64,000 nt of DNA from Gemmatimonadota bacterium (GTDB lineage: Bacteria; Gemmatimonadota; Gemmatimonadetes; Gemmatimonadales; Gemmatimonadaceae), in contig JADJAD010000008.1 of the NCBI GenBank assembly GCA_016704465.1, forward strand, positions 434,001 through 498,000. Reading direction: 5' to 3'. The notes below the pieces were generated by a model that ran no database searches, had not been told where the DNA came from, and saw only the letters and a program-made list of their open reading frames with translations. The translations under genes were made by a program, and so were the position numbers. Below, piece after piece: positions 1 through 7,581 of this stretch; position 1 is the stretch's first letter, and every line of letters begins with the position of its first letter.

Positions 1-786
1 CCGCTGATCGGTCAGCAGAGGGGGCGCTACGCGATCACGCCGGCGGCGTTCGCCACCGAGCTGGCCGATGCGCGGACGTTCGGCTTTGCGCACGAGGTGG
101 CGTACCTGCGGGAACGGGGGTTGATCAAGGGGGGGACGACGGAGAACGCGCTGGTGTTGGGGCCGGACGGGGTGATGGCGAATGCATTGCGATGGACGGA
201 TGAATTCGTGCGGCACAAGGCGATGGACTGCGTGGGAGACCTCGCCCTGGCTGGCAAACGCGTATGCGCGCGCGTGGTGGCCCACCGGCCCAGTCATGCC
301 GGCACGGTGCGACTGGTGCGCGAAATGACTCGCATGGCACGCAAGGAGAAGCTGGTGATCGAAATCGAAGAGATCATGCGGGTCCTGCCGCATCGGTATC
401 CGTTCCTCCTGGTCGATCGCGTGATCGAGATGGAAGAAGGGAAGCGCGTCGTCGGCATCAAGAACGTGACGATCAACGAGCCGTTCTTTCAGGGGCACTT
501 CCCGGGGCATCCGATCATGCCGGGGGTCCTGATCATCGAGGCGATGGCGCAGGTCGGCGGCATACTCCTGATGGGGACCGTCCCGGATCCGGAGAGCAAG
601 GTGGCCTACTTCGTGTCGTTGGACAACGTGAAGTGGCGCAAGCCCGTGCGGCCGGGCGACCAGCTGCGTTTCGAGCTGGACGTGGTGCAGATCCGCGGCC
701 CGCTGTGCAAGATGAAGGGTGTGGCCAAGGTGGACGGCACGGTCGTCGCCGAGGCGGACATGGCCGCCATGCTGAGGGATCGATGA
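1..786 (+). CDS. lpxC-fabZ: Bifunctional LpxC/FabZ, 5' partial
   Basis: Fusion of UDP-3-O-acyl-N-acetylglucosamine deacetylase (LpxC, committed step of lipid A synthesis) with (3R)-hydroxyacyl-ACP dehydratase (FabZ). The frame is open from base 1, so the LpxC N-terminus lies outside the window. Visible are ARTFGF (residues 24-29 of the fragment), then DEFVRHKAMD, whose H72 and D76 match the LpxC zinc ligands, and SHAGT with the conserved catalytic-pocket His. FabZ starts near residue 120: PHRYPFLLVD carries His131 and GVLIIEAMAQ carries Glu180, the dehydratase dyad. Such fusions are known in Bacteroidetes and Gemmatimonadetes. The TGA overlaps the lpxA ATG. Confidence is high. Confidence 0.95.
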   Translation, partial: PLIGQQRGRYAITPAAFATELADARTFGFAHEVAYLRERGLIKGGTTENALVLGPDGVMANALRWTDEFVRHKAMDCVGDLALAGKRVCARVVAHRPSHAGTVRLVREMTRMARKEKLVIEIEEIMRVLPHRYPFLLVDRVIEMEEGKRVVGIKNVTINEPFFQGHFPGHPIMPGVLIIEAMAQVGGILLMGTVPDPESKVAYFVSLDNVKWRKPVRPGDQLRFELDVVQIRGPLCKMKGVAKVDGTVVAEADMAAMLRDR

Positions 787-1559
787 CGACGCACGTGCAC
801 CCGACGGCCATTGTGTCCCAATCCGCGACGCTGGGCGCGGGGGTGCGCATTGGTCCCTACGCGATCGTGGGCGATCGGTGCGAGATCGGCGACGGCGTGG
901 TGGTCGAGACGCACGCGGTCCTCGAGCAGAACGTGAAGCTGGCCGCCGACGTCATCATCGGTGTGGGGTCGGTCATTGGCGGGGACCCGCAGGACCTCAA
1001 GTTCAAGGGCGAGGAGACGTGGGTGGAGATCGGCGAGGGGACGCGCGTCCGCGAGTATGCGACGATCAACCGTGGCACGGCGCAGTCGTTTCGGACCACG
1101 GTGGGGAAGGGATGTTTCGTGATGTCCTACGTGCACCTGGCGCACGACTGTCACGTGGGCGATGGGGTCATCATCTCCAACGGTACGCAGCTGGCCGGCC
1201 ACGTCACGATCGAGGATCGGGTGATCATTTCCGGGTTGGTCGCGGTGCACCAGTTCGTCAAGATTGGTCGGCACGCCTTCGTTGGGGGATGCTCCCGCGT
1301 GGCCAAGGATGTGCCCCCCTTCCTGAAGGCGGTCGGGAACCCGGTGAAGCTGTACGGATTGAACAGCGTGGGCCTGACGCGCAGCGGCTTCTCGGAGGAG
1401 ACGGTCCGCGAGCTGAAGCGGGCGTATCGCCTCTTCTTCCGGTCCGAGCTCAACGTGTCGCAGGCGATGGAGCGGGCGCGCTCGGAGCTGCAGCAGATCG
1501 AGGAGGTGGACCACTTCCTGCGCTTCCTCGAGGACTCCGGCCGCGGGGTGGTGATTTGA
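783..1559 (+). CDS. lpxA: Acyl-ACP--UDP-N-acetylglucosamine O-acyltransferase LpxA
   Basis: First lipid A enzyme; transfers a hydroxyacyl chain from ACP to UDP-GlcNAc (or UDP-GlcNAc3N) in the cytoplasm. The 258-residue product has the family's usual length. Hexapeptide repeats forming the left-handed beta-helix fill roughly residues 1-190 (for example IGPYAIVGDRCEIGDG), and LAHDCHVGDG contains His121, equivalent to the catalytic His125 of E. coli. The C-terminal helical part follows (GFSEETVRELKRAYRLFF). ATG at 783 overlaps the upstream TGA as ATGA, indicating coupling. A Gfo/Idh gene follows immediately, which raises the possibility that this LpxA uses the 3-amino sugar; the sequence alone does not decide that. 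Confidence 0.96.
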   Translation: MTTHVHPTAIVSQSATLGAGVRIGPYAIVGDRCEIGDGVVVETHAVLEQNVKLAADVIIGVGSVIGGDPQDLKFKGEETWVEIGEGTRVREYATINRGTAQSFRTTVGKGCFVMSYVHLAHDCHVGDGVIISNGTQLAGHVTIEDRVIISGLVAVHQFVKIGRHAFVGGCSRVAKDVPPFLKAVGNPVKLYGLNSVGLTRSGFSEETVRELKRAYRLFFRSELNVSQAMERARSELQQIEEVDHFLRFLEDSGRGVVI

Positions 1560-1570
1560 GCGCGACGCCG

Positions 1571-2563
1571 ATGCGCGTCGGGGTGATCGGGGCCGGCGCG
1601 TTAGGTTATCACCACGTGCGCATCATGCGTGAGCTCGACGACGTGACCTTCGTCGGGTTCCACGAGGCCGAGCCGACGCGCGCGGCGCAGGTGGCAGAGG
1701 AGCTCGCGGTCACGTCGTTCGACAGCGCCTCGTCGCTCATCGAGGCGTGCGACGCGCTCACGATCGTCGTGCCGACGCCCGCGCACTACGCGGTGGCGAA
1801 GACCGCGCTCGCCCGCGGGCGGCATGTGCTCATCGAGAAGCCGCTCACGACGACGCTGGCCGAGGCCGACGAGTTGCTGGCGCTCGCGCGGGCGAACGGT
1901 GCGCTCATCCAGACCGGCCACGTGGAGCGCTTCAACCGGGCGATTCGCGCGGCGATGCCGTACGTGGACCGGCCGCGCTTTCTCGAAAGCGACCGGCTGG
2001 CGCAGTTCAATCCGCGGGGCTCCGACGTGGCGGTGGTGCTGGACCTGATGATCCATGACATCGACCTGCTCCTGACGCTCGTGCAGAGCGGGGCACAGGA
2101 CGTGGCGGCGGTCGGGATCCCCGTGCTGACGCCGTTCGTGGATATCGCCAACGCGCGGATCACCTTCACGTCGGGTGCCGTGGCCAACGTCACGGCCAGT
2201 CGCGTGTCGCGCGAGCGCATGCGGAAGCTCCGCATCTTCCAGCAGAGCGGCTACCTGTCGCTGGACCTGGGGGCGGGGAACGGGGAGTTCTACCGGATTC
2301 GCGGCGACGTGGACCTGGGCGCGCTCATGAAGTCGCCGCAACAGCTGGAGGCATTCGTCGAGCGCATCCCGCTGGAAGCGCCCGAGGGCGAGCCGCTCAG
2401 GCTGGAGTTCCGCTCGTTCATCGATGCGGTGACCGGCCAGGCCCCGGTCACGGTGACGGGCGAGGCGGGGCGCGAGGCGCTCGCGGTGGCGCTCAGGATC
2501 GTGGCGGAGATCGAGCGTACACGACCGGCGCTGGCGGCCGGTGTGGAGCGTCCCGGTGCGTGA
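1571..2563 (+). CDS. Gfo/Idh/MocA-family oxidoreductase in lpx operon (GnnA-like?)
   Basis: NAD(P)-dependent sugar oxidoreductase of about 330 residues. The Rossmann motif GVIGAGALG is at residues 4-12, EKP at 89-91 and the C-terminal domain has LMIHDIDLLL. It lies between lpxA and lpxB, where many phyla keep a Gfo/Idh gene. In Acidithiobacillus and Leptospira the related GnnA oxidises UDP-GlcNAc so that GnnB can aminate it for amide-linked lipid A; GnnA is therefore a candidate role here, but no aminotransferase (GnnB) is in the window. I chose ATG 1571; a TTG at 1556 overlapping the lpxA stop is an alternative start. Family is secure; substrate is inference. Confidence 0.85.
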   Translation: MRVGVIGAGALGYHHVRIMRELDDVTFVGFHEAEPTRAAQVAEELAVTSFDSASSLIEACDALTIVVPTPAHYAVAKTALARGRHVLIEKPLTTTLAEADELLALARANGALIQTGHVERFNRAIRAAMPYVDRPRFLESDRLAQFNPRGSDVAVVLDLMIHDIDLLLTLVQSGAQDVAAVGIPVLTPFVDIANARITFTSGAVANVTASRVSRERMRKLRIFQQSGYLSLDLGAGNGEFYRIRGDVDLGALMKSPQQLEAFVERIPLEAPEGEPLRLEFRSFIDAVTGQAPVTVTGEAGREALAVALRIVAEIERTRPALAAGVERPGA

Positions 2564-3668
2564 GGTTTTGGTGATCGCCGGCGAGGCGTCCGGCGACCTG
2601 CATGCGGCGGGCTTCGCGCGCGCCCTCACGCACCGCCGGCCCGACGTGCGTCTGGTGGGGATGGGCGGGCGCAACATGCGGGCGTCGGGCGTGGAGCTGC
2701 TCGAGGACGCGGAGACGATGGCGGTCATGGGCTTCGTGGAGGTGCTGCGCAAGGTCCCGCACCACTGGGCGATGCTGCGGCGGCTGGAGCGGCGCATGGC
2801 GGGAGGCAACGTCGGGTTGCTGGTGACCATCGACTATCCCGGCTTCAACATGAAGGTGGCGGCGGCGGCCCGTCGCCATGGCGTGCCGGTGCTGTACTAC
2901 ATCACCCCGCAGGTCTGGGCGTGGGGTGCGAACCGGCTGCCGACGCTGGCGCGCCTGATCACCAAGGCCGCCGTCATCCTCCCGTTCGAGGAGGCGCTCC
3001 TGCGGCAACACGGGATCGATGCGACCTTCGTGGGGCATCCGCTGCTCGATCGCGCGCTGGACCTGCCGTCGCAGGCCGCGGCCCGGCAGGCGCTGGGGAT
3101 CGCAGGGGACGCGCGTGTGCTGGCGCTCTTTCCGGGCAGCCGGGTCCAGGAGATTCACCGCCACCTGGACGACTTCGTGGCCACGGCCCGACTGCTGGAG
3201 GCGCGGCACCCGGGGCTCGAGGTGGTCGTGAGCGTGGCGCCCACGGTGCAGCTGGACGCGGCGCGCTGTCCGTACCGCCAGGTGCATGATGCCTCGTTCA
3301 CCGTGCTGCGCGCCGCCGACGCCGCGCTCTGCAAGAGCGGCACGACGACGCTCGAGGCGGCGGTGGCCGGGTGCCCGCTCGTGGTCGCGTACCGCACCAG
3401 CGGATGGACCTACGCGATTGCCAGGCGCGCCGTGAAGATCCCGTACATCGGGCTGGTGAACGTCGTGGCGGGGCGCGAAGTCGCGCGCGAGTTCGTGCAG
3501 GAGGCGCTCGTCCCGGCCGACGTGGCGGACGCACTGGAGGCGTTGCTGCCGGCGGGCAGCGCGGCGCGCGAGGCACAGCTCGACGCGTTAGGCGCGGTGC
3601 GCGACGCCCTGGGAACGCCGGGGGCGGCGGCACGGGTGGCGGCCATGGCGGCGGCGCTCGTGCGGTGA
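2556..3668 (+). CDS. lpxB: Lipid-A-disaccharide synthase LpxB
   Basis: Condenses UDP-diacylglucosamine with lipid X to make the lipid A disaccharide at the inner face of the cytoplasmic membrane. The N-terminal VIAGEASGDLHAA motif, YITPQVWAWG, LFPGSRVQEI and the nucleotide-binding KSGTTTLEAA are diagnostic of this GT19 enzyme. About 370 residues, close to E. coli LpxB. The start is taken as the GTG at 2556, which overlaps the stop of the upstream oxidoreductase; an in-frame GTG at 2541 would add five residues. No lpxH or lpxI pyrophosphatase gene is present in this cluster although LpxB needs its product, so that step is encoded elsewhere. Confidence 0.95.
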   Translation: MREVLVIAGEASGDLHAAGFARALTHRRPDVRLVGMGGRNMRASGVELLEDAETMAVMGFVEVLRKVPHHWAMLRRLERRMAGGNVGLLVTIDYPGFNMKVAAAARRHGVPVLYYITPQVWAWGANRLPTLARLITKAAVILPFEEALLRQHGIDATFVGHPLLDRALDLPSQAAARQALGIAGDARVLALFPGSRVQEIHRHLDDFVATARLLEARHPGLEVVVSVAPTVQLDAARCPYRQVHDASFTVLRAADAALCKSGTTTLEAAVAGCPLVVAYRTSGWTYAIARRAVKIPYIGLVNVVAGREVAREFVQEALVPADVADALEALLPAGSAAREAQLDALGAVRDALGTPGAAARVAAMAAALVR

Positions 3669-4324
3669 GCACCATCCGCGAAGCCGGCTGGCGACAGCGG
3701 GCGAAAATCGCGCTGGCGACCACGCTGGGCGGGGGCCTGCTGCGCCTGCTGGCGCGCACCTGGCGCGTGACGCGGGAGCACGATGCGGCGCTGGCGGCGA
3801 TCCGCGCCTCGGGCGCGCCGTTCGTCATCATCCTGTGGCACGGCGAGCTGCTCCCGATCCTGTGGGCGCACCGCGACGAGGGCGTGTCGGTCCTCATCAG
3901 CACGCACGCCGACGGTGAGATCATCGCCAGGATCTGCGAATCACTAGGGTGCCGCACCGTGCGGGGGTCGTCCAGCCGCGGCGGCGCGCGCGCCCTGCTC
4001 GAGCTCGTGCGCGAACTGGACGGTGGGCACGAGGTCGCCATCACCCCCGATGGACCGCGCGGTCCCAGCCGGAGCTTCGCGCCGGGGGCTGTGGTGGCGG
4101 CGATGCGCGCCGACGTGCCGATCATCGCCTTCGGTGCGCGCGTGGACCGGGCGTGGCGCCTGCGATCGTGGGATCGGTTCGTCATCCCCAAGCCGTTCGC
4201 GCGCATCACGATGCGCTACAGCGCCACGGAACGAGTGGCCGCCACTGCCCCGCGTGACGCGGAACTCGAGGTCCCGCGGTTCCGGGAACTGCTCATGGCG
4301 GTGTGCGGGCCGGACGAGGGCTGA
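3665..4324 (+). CDS. DUF374 lysophospholipid acyltransferase-like protein
   Basis: A 219-residue protein of the DUF374 family, related to LPLAT/LpxL-type acyltransferases and often found beside lipid A genes. LWHGE at about residues 57-61 and TPDGPRGP at about 127-134 are the family's two conserved blocks; the His/Glu of the first resembles the acyltransferase HX4D-type active site. A hydrophobic N-terminus suggests membrane association. GTG at 3665 overlaps the lpxB stop (GTGA). In this operon it sits where kdtA or lpxL is often found, so it may acylate lipid A or a Kdo-lipid intermediate; this is an inference from position. Confidence 0.85.
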   Translation: MSTIREAGWRQRAKIALATTLGGGLLRLLARTWRVTREHDAALAAIRASGAPFVIILWHGELLPILWAHRDEGVSVLISTHADGEIIARICESLGCRTVRGSSSRGGARALLELVRELDGGHEVAITPDGPRGPSRSFAPGAVVAAMRADVPIIAFGARVDRAWRLRSWDRFVIPKPFARITMRYSATERVAATAPRDAELEVPRFRELLMAVCGPDEG

Positions 4325-4327
4325 CGG

Positions 4328-5359
4328 ATGCAGCCCGAGGCGCTCTGGGATGGCACCGGGGTCGGATCGCGCGTGCTGCGGGGCGTCCTGCGGCCGGCGA
4401 GCTGGGCGTACTGCGGGGTGATGCGCGCCCGGAACGCGCTCTTCGACGCCGGTGTGCTCCCGAGTCATGACACGGCGATTCCGGCGCTCTCGGTCGGGAA
4501 CCTGAGCGTTGGCGGGACAGGCAAGACACCGATCGCCGCCGATATCGCCCGGCGGCTGCGAGCCGGAGGGGGATCGCCCGCGCTCATCCTGCGCGGATAC
4601 GGTGAGGATGAACCGCGGGTGCACGCCCTGCTCAACCCGATGGTGCCGGTCCTAACGAGTCCGGATCGGGTGGCGGCGTGCCTCGAGGCGCAGCGGCGCG
4701 GTTGCGACGTGGCGGTGCTGGACGACGCCTTTCAGCATCGCCGGGCGCGCCGAGTCGTGGACATCGTCCTGGTGGCGGCCGAGCAGTGGCGTCGCCCGTT
4801 GCGCTGCCTGCCGTCCGGGCGGTACCGGGAGCCGGTCGAGTCGCTCGCGCGTGCGTCGCTGGTTGTGGTGACGCGCAAGACCACCCCGGCCGATGCTGCC
4901 CGCGAGGTGGGGGACGCGATGCGTGCGTTCACGGCCGCCCCCGTCATGCATGCGCTCTTCTCGCTCGACGCGCTGCACCGCGTGGGGGGCGATGGGGAGT
5001 CGCGTTCGCTGGCGACGCTCGCCGACCGTCCGGTGGTGGCCGTGGCCGGTGTGGGTGCTCCCCGCGCGTTCGCTCGACAGCTCGAGGCGGCCGGCGCGCG
5101 CGTCACGCTGGCATCGTATCCAGATCACCACCGATTTACCGCGACCGACGTGGCCGACATTCTGGAATGTGCCGCGGCGGATTCCGCTGTCGTCTGTACC
5201 CTGAAGGACGCGGTAAAGCTCGACCGACTGTGGCCTCGCGCCTCGACGCCCCTGTGGTATGTTTCGCAGCGCGTCGCGATCGAGGCGGGCCAGGTGGAGT
5301 ATGCCGACGCCCTTCAGGGCCTGCTCGACGCGCGGCCGCACCACCCTCTCATTCGCTAA
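4328..5359 (+). CDS. lpxK: Tetraacyldisaccharide 4'-kinase LpxK
   Basis: Phosphorylates the 4' position of the lipid A disaccharide using ATP at the membrane surface. The 343-residue protein has the LpxK-specific P-loop SVGNLSVGGTGKTP at about residues 55-68 and DDAFQHRRARR, the conserved DDGxQH-type block. The start ATG is 3 bases after the DUF374 stop, making it the last gene of the lipid A operon. A 31-base gap separates it from the next gene. Confidence 0.95.
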   Translation: MQPEALWDGTGVGSRVLRGVLRPASWAYCGVMRARNALFDAGVLPSHDTAIPALSVGNLSVGGTGKTPIAADIARRLRAGGGSPALILRGYGEDEPRVHALLNPMVPVLTSPDRVAACLEAQRRGCDVAVLDDAFQHRRARRVVDIVLVAAEQWRRPLRCLPSGRYREPVESLARASLVVVTRKTTPADAAREVGDAMRAFTAAPVMHALFSLDALHRVGGDGESRSLATLADRPVVAVAGVGAPRAFARQLEAAGARVTLASYPDHHRFTATDVADILECAAADSAVVCTLKDAVKLDRLWPRASTPLWYVSQRVAIEAGQVEYADALQGLLDARPHHPLIR

Positions 5360-5390
5360 CCGCCGGTCGACCCGGTCTACTCACTCTCCC

Positions 5391-6698
5391 ATGACTACCG
5401 ATCTCCGCCTCCCGACGAACGCCATCGTCAAGCCGGACAAGGATCGTTTCCTGAACGAAGAGGACCCGTTCGAGGCCATGATGTCGCGCTTCGATCGCGC
5501 GGCCGAGCTGCTGGACCTCGAGCCTGGGCTGTACAAGGTGCTCCGCAAGGCGGAGAAGCAGCTGATTGTCTCCTGTCCGGTGATGATGGACAACGGGGAG
5601 ATCGAGGTCTTTACCGGGATTCGCGTGCAGTACAACACGTCGCGTGGTCCGGCGAAGGGCGGGATCCGCTTCGACCTCAACGTCACCCTCGACGAGGTCA
5701 CGGCACTCGCGGCCTGGATGACGTGGAAGTGCGCCGTCGTCAACGTCCCGTTTGGCGGCGCGAAGGGCGGGGTCATCTGCGACCCGCTGAAGATGAGCGC
5801 GGGTGAGCTGGAGCGCCTCACACGACGTTACACCTCCGGGATCATGCAGCTGCTCGGCCCCGACTCCGACGTGCCGGCGCCCGATGTCAACACGAACGAG
5901 CGCGTGATGGCCTGGATCATGGATACCTACTCCATGCAGATGCGACACACGGTCACGGCCGTCGTCACGGGCAAGCCGATCGAGATGGGCGGCTCGCTGG
6001 GGCGCCGGGAGGCCACCGGGCGTGGCTGCATGTTCATGATCAAGGAGGCGCTTGCGCACCTGGGCATGAGCGTGAAGGGGAGCACGATCGCTGTGCAGGG
6101 GTTCGGCAACGTCGGCTCGGTCTCGGCCCACCTGCTCGCGCGCGAGGGCTGCAAGGTCGTCGCGATCGGCGACCGAAGCGGCTCGTACTACAATGCCGCA
6201 GGCTTCGATGTCGACGACGCCATTGCCTACGTCAAGAAGAACAAGATCCTCGAGGGCTATCCAGGCGGTGAGCTGATTCGCAACGAGGACCTGCTCACGC
6301 TTGACGTCGACGTCCTCGTCCCGGCGGCGTTGGAGAATGTGATCACCACGAAGAACGCGACCAAGATTCGCGCGAAGGTGATCTGCGAAGGGGCGAACGG
6401 TCCCACGACGGCAGCGGCGGACGCGATCCTCGACGAGAAGGGCGTCTTCGTGATCCCCGACATCCTCGCGAATGCTGGCGGGGTGACGGTGTCGTACTTC
6501 GAGTGGGTCCAGGATCGTGGTGGATACTTCTGGAGCGAAGAGGTCGTGAACGACCGCCTGCGCGACCTGATGGTCAAGTCGTTCCGCGACGTGCTGGACC
6601 TGTCGAAGCAGCACAAGGTCAACATGCGCACCGCCGCGTACATGCTGTCGATCAGCCGGGTCGCGACCGTCCACCGCCTGCGCGGCATTTACGCGTAG
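5391..6698 (+). CDS. gdhA: Glu/Leu/Phe/Val dehydrogenase (glutamate dehydrogenase-like)
   Basis: NAD(P)-dependent oxidative deamination of an amino acid, most likely glutamate, to its 2-oxo acid. The 435-residue product has the expected length for the hexameric family. SRGPAKGGIRF holds a substrate-binding Lys, PFGGAKGGV (residues 120-128) holds the catalytic Lys125, and GFGNVGSVSA is the dinucleotide-binding turn. Exact amino-acid specificity cannot be read from the sequence. ATG 5391 is used because it begins the conserved N-terminus; no strong Shine-Dalgarno sequence is visible upstream. Confidence 0.93.
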   Translation: MTTDLRLPTNAIVKPDKDRFLNEEDPFEAMMSRFDRAAELLDLEPGLYKVLRKAEKQLIVSCPVMMDNGEIEVFTGIRVQYNTSRGPAKGGIRFDLNVTLDEVTALAAWMTWKCAVVNVPFGGAKGGVICDPLKMSAGELERLTRRYTSGIMQLLGPDSDVPAPDVNTNERVMAWIMDTYSMQMRHTVTAVVTGKPIEMGGSLGRREATGRGCMFMIKEALAHLGMSVKGSTIAVQGFGNVGSVSAHLLAREGCKVVAIGDRSGSYYNAAGFDVDDAIAYVKKNKILEGYPGGELIRNEDLLTLDVDVLVPAALENVITTKNATKIRAKVICEGANGPTTAAADAILDEKGVFVIPDILANAGGVTVSYFEWVQDRGGYFWSEEVVNDRLRDLMVKSFRDVLDLSKQHKVNMRTAAYMLSISRVATVHRLRGIYA

Positions 6699-6770
6699 AG
6701 CTGTCGCGTCGCCGATGGGCGGGCAGGCCGAACATTGCAGCGGGCGGGGCGGCGTTACCACGCGGCCCCG

Positions 6771-6824
6771 CCTCGCCGCATGCGGGCGCCTCGCCGCATG
6801 CGGGCGCTTCGCCGCGTACGGGTG
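6771..6824 (+). repeat. Three tandem 18-bp units with palindromic core
   Basis: Three consecutive 18-base units, the first two identical (CCTCGCCGCATGCGGGCG) and the third diverged at five positions. Each of the first two contains the perfect palindrome CCGCATGCGG. They lie just upstream of rlmH, between gdhA and rlmH. They could be operator-like sites or, read in frame, encode a repeated Arg-rich hexapeptide in a longer RlmH N-terminus. Confidence 0.75.
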
Positions 6825-6833
6825 TCCGGCCGC

Positions 6834-7292
6834 GTGAAGGTTCGCGTCGTCGTGGTCGGGAAGGTGCGCGACCGGGCCATGGCCGACGTGATCGGCGGGT
6901 ACGAGCAGCGGGCGGCGCGCTACTGGCCGCTCGAGGTCATCGAGGTGCGGGAGGAACACGGACGAGACGACGCCCTGGTCAAGCGCCGCGAGGGAGACCG
7001 CCTGCGCGACAAGTCGGCGGGGAGCCTCGTGGTGGCGTGCGACGAGCGGGGCGATGCGGTGACGTCGACGGAGTTCGCGGACTGGTTGCAGCGGCAGCGC
7101 GAGGATGGGCGGGACGTCGCCTTCGTGATCGGCGGGGCCTACGGGTTGGACGCCGCGCTCCGGGACTCGGCGTCTCGCCGGCTGACGCTGGCCCCCTTCA
7201 CGCTCCCGCACGACATGGCGCGCCTCGTGCTGGCCGAGCAGCTGTATCGGGCCGGGACGATCGTTAGGCGGGAGCCCTACCACAAGGCGTAG
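6834..7292 (+). CDS. rlmH: 23S rRNA (pseudouridine1915-N3)-methyltransferase RlmH
   Basis: SPOUT-class methyltransferase modifying position 1915 in helix 69 of 23S rRNA. From the GTG at 6834 the product is 152 residues, matching the family (about 155). The beta-strand start KVRVVVVGKV, the SAM-knot FVIGGAYGLD, the segment LTLAPFTLPHDMARLVLAEQLYRA and the terminal PYHK are diagnostic. The frame is open further upstream (to 6735) through the 18-bp repeats, but a longer N-terminus would be atypical. Confidence 0.93.
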   Translation: MKVRVVVVGKVRDRAMADVIGGYEQRAARYWPLEVIEVREEHGRDDALVKRREGDRLRDKSAGSLVVACDERGDAVTSTEFADWLQRQREDGRDVAFVIGGAYGLDAALRDSASRRLTLAPFTLPHDMARLVLAEQLYRAGTIVRREPYHKA

Positions 7293-7399
7293 CGCCGGCG
7301 CGCTGGTCGCGGGGGGCCGGGCCCGAATTTCCCCCACGGCGGACTCGCGAAACCGGGGACCACCGGGCGAGATTTCCCCGCGGCGCGGCGACGGCGCAG

Positions 7400-7421
7400 C
7401 CGGGGGGTGATGGCCCCCCGG
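7400..7421. terminator. Strong GC hairpin downstream of rlmH
   Basis: Perfect 8-bp inverted repeat CCGGGGGG / CCCCCCGG with the loop TGATGG, about 110 bases after the rlmH stop. There is no T-run, so it may be a terminator of an unusual kind or only a structured leader for the next gene. Confidence 0.3.
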
Positions 7422-7449
7422 GTCTCATGGCAACACCCAGTGTCCAGCG

Positions 7450-7581
7450 ATGCGATACGTGCAGTTCGATCGATGTACCACCTGTCGGGATGGGAACGAT
7501 TGCGTCCACCTGACCGCGGTGCGGCGGCTGTCGGCCCGCGCGCGGAGTGGCGGTACGCCGGCGGACCGGGGTTCCCGGTGA
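7450..7581 (+). CDS. Candidate 43-aa Cys-containing small protein upstream of bshC
   Basis: ATG at 7450 opens a 43-codon frame whose TGA overlaps the bshC GTG start as GTGA, the arrangement used by most coupled genes here. The product begins MRYVQFDRCTTCRDGNDC, with Cys9, Cys12, Cys18 and His20 suggesting metal or thiol chemistry, and continues as a basic tail. It fills most of what would otherwise be a 285-base gap. I do not recognise the family. It could be a real small protein coupled to bshC or a chance frame. Confidence 0.35.
   Translation: MRYVQFDRCTTCRDGNDCVHLTAVRRLSARARSGGTPADRGSR

Noticed and set aside
5349..7337. Long minus-strand open frame opposite gdhA and rlmH (about 660 codons)
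   Set aside because: It mirrors the third-position GC pattern of gdhA and rlmH, has Arg/His/Asp-rich composition and no recognisable domain; a shadow frame.
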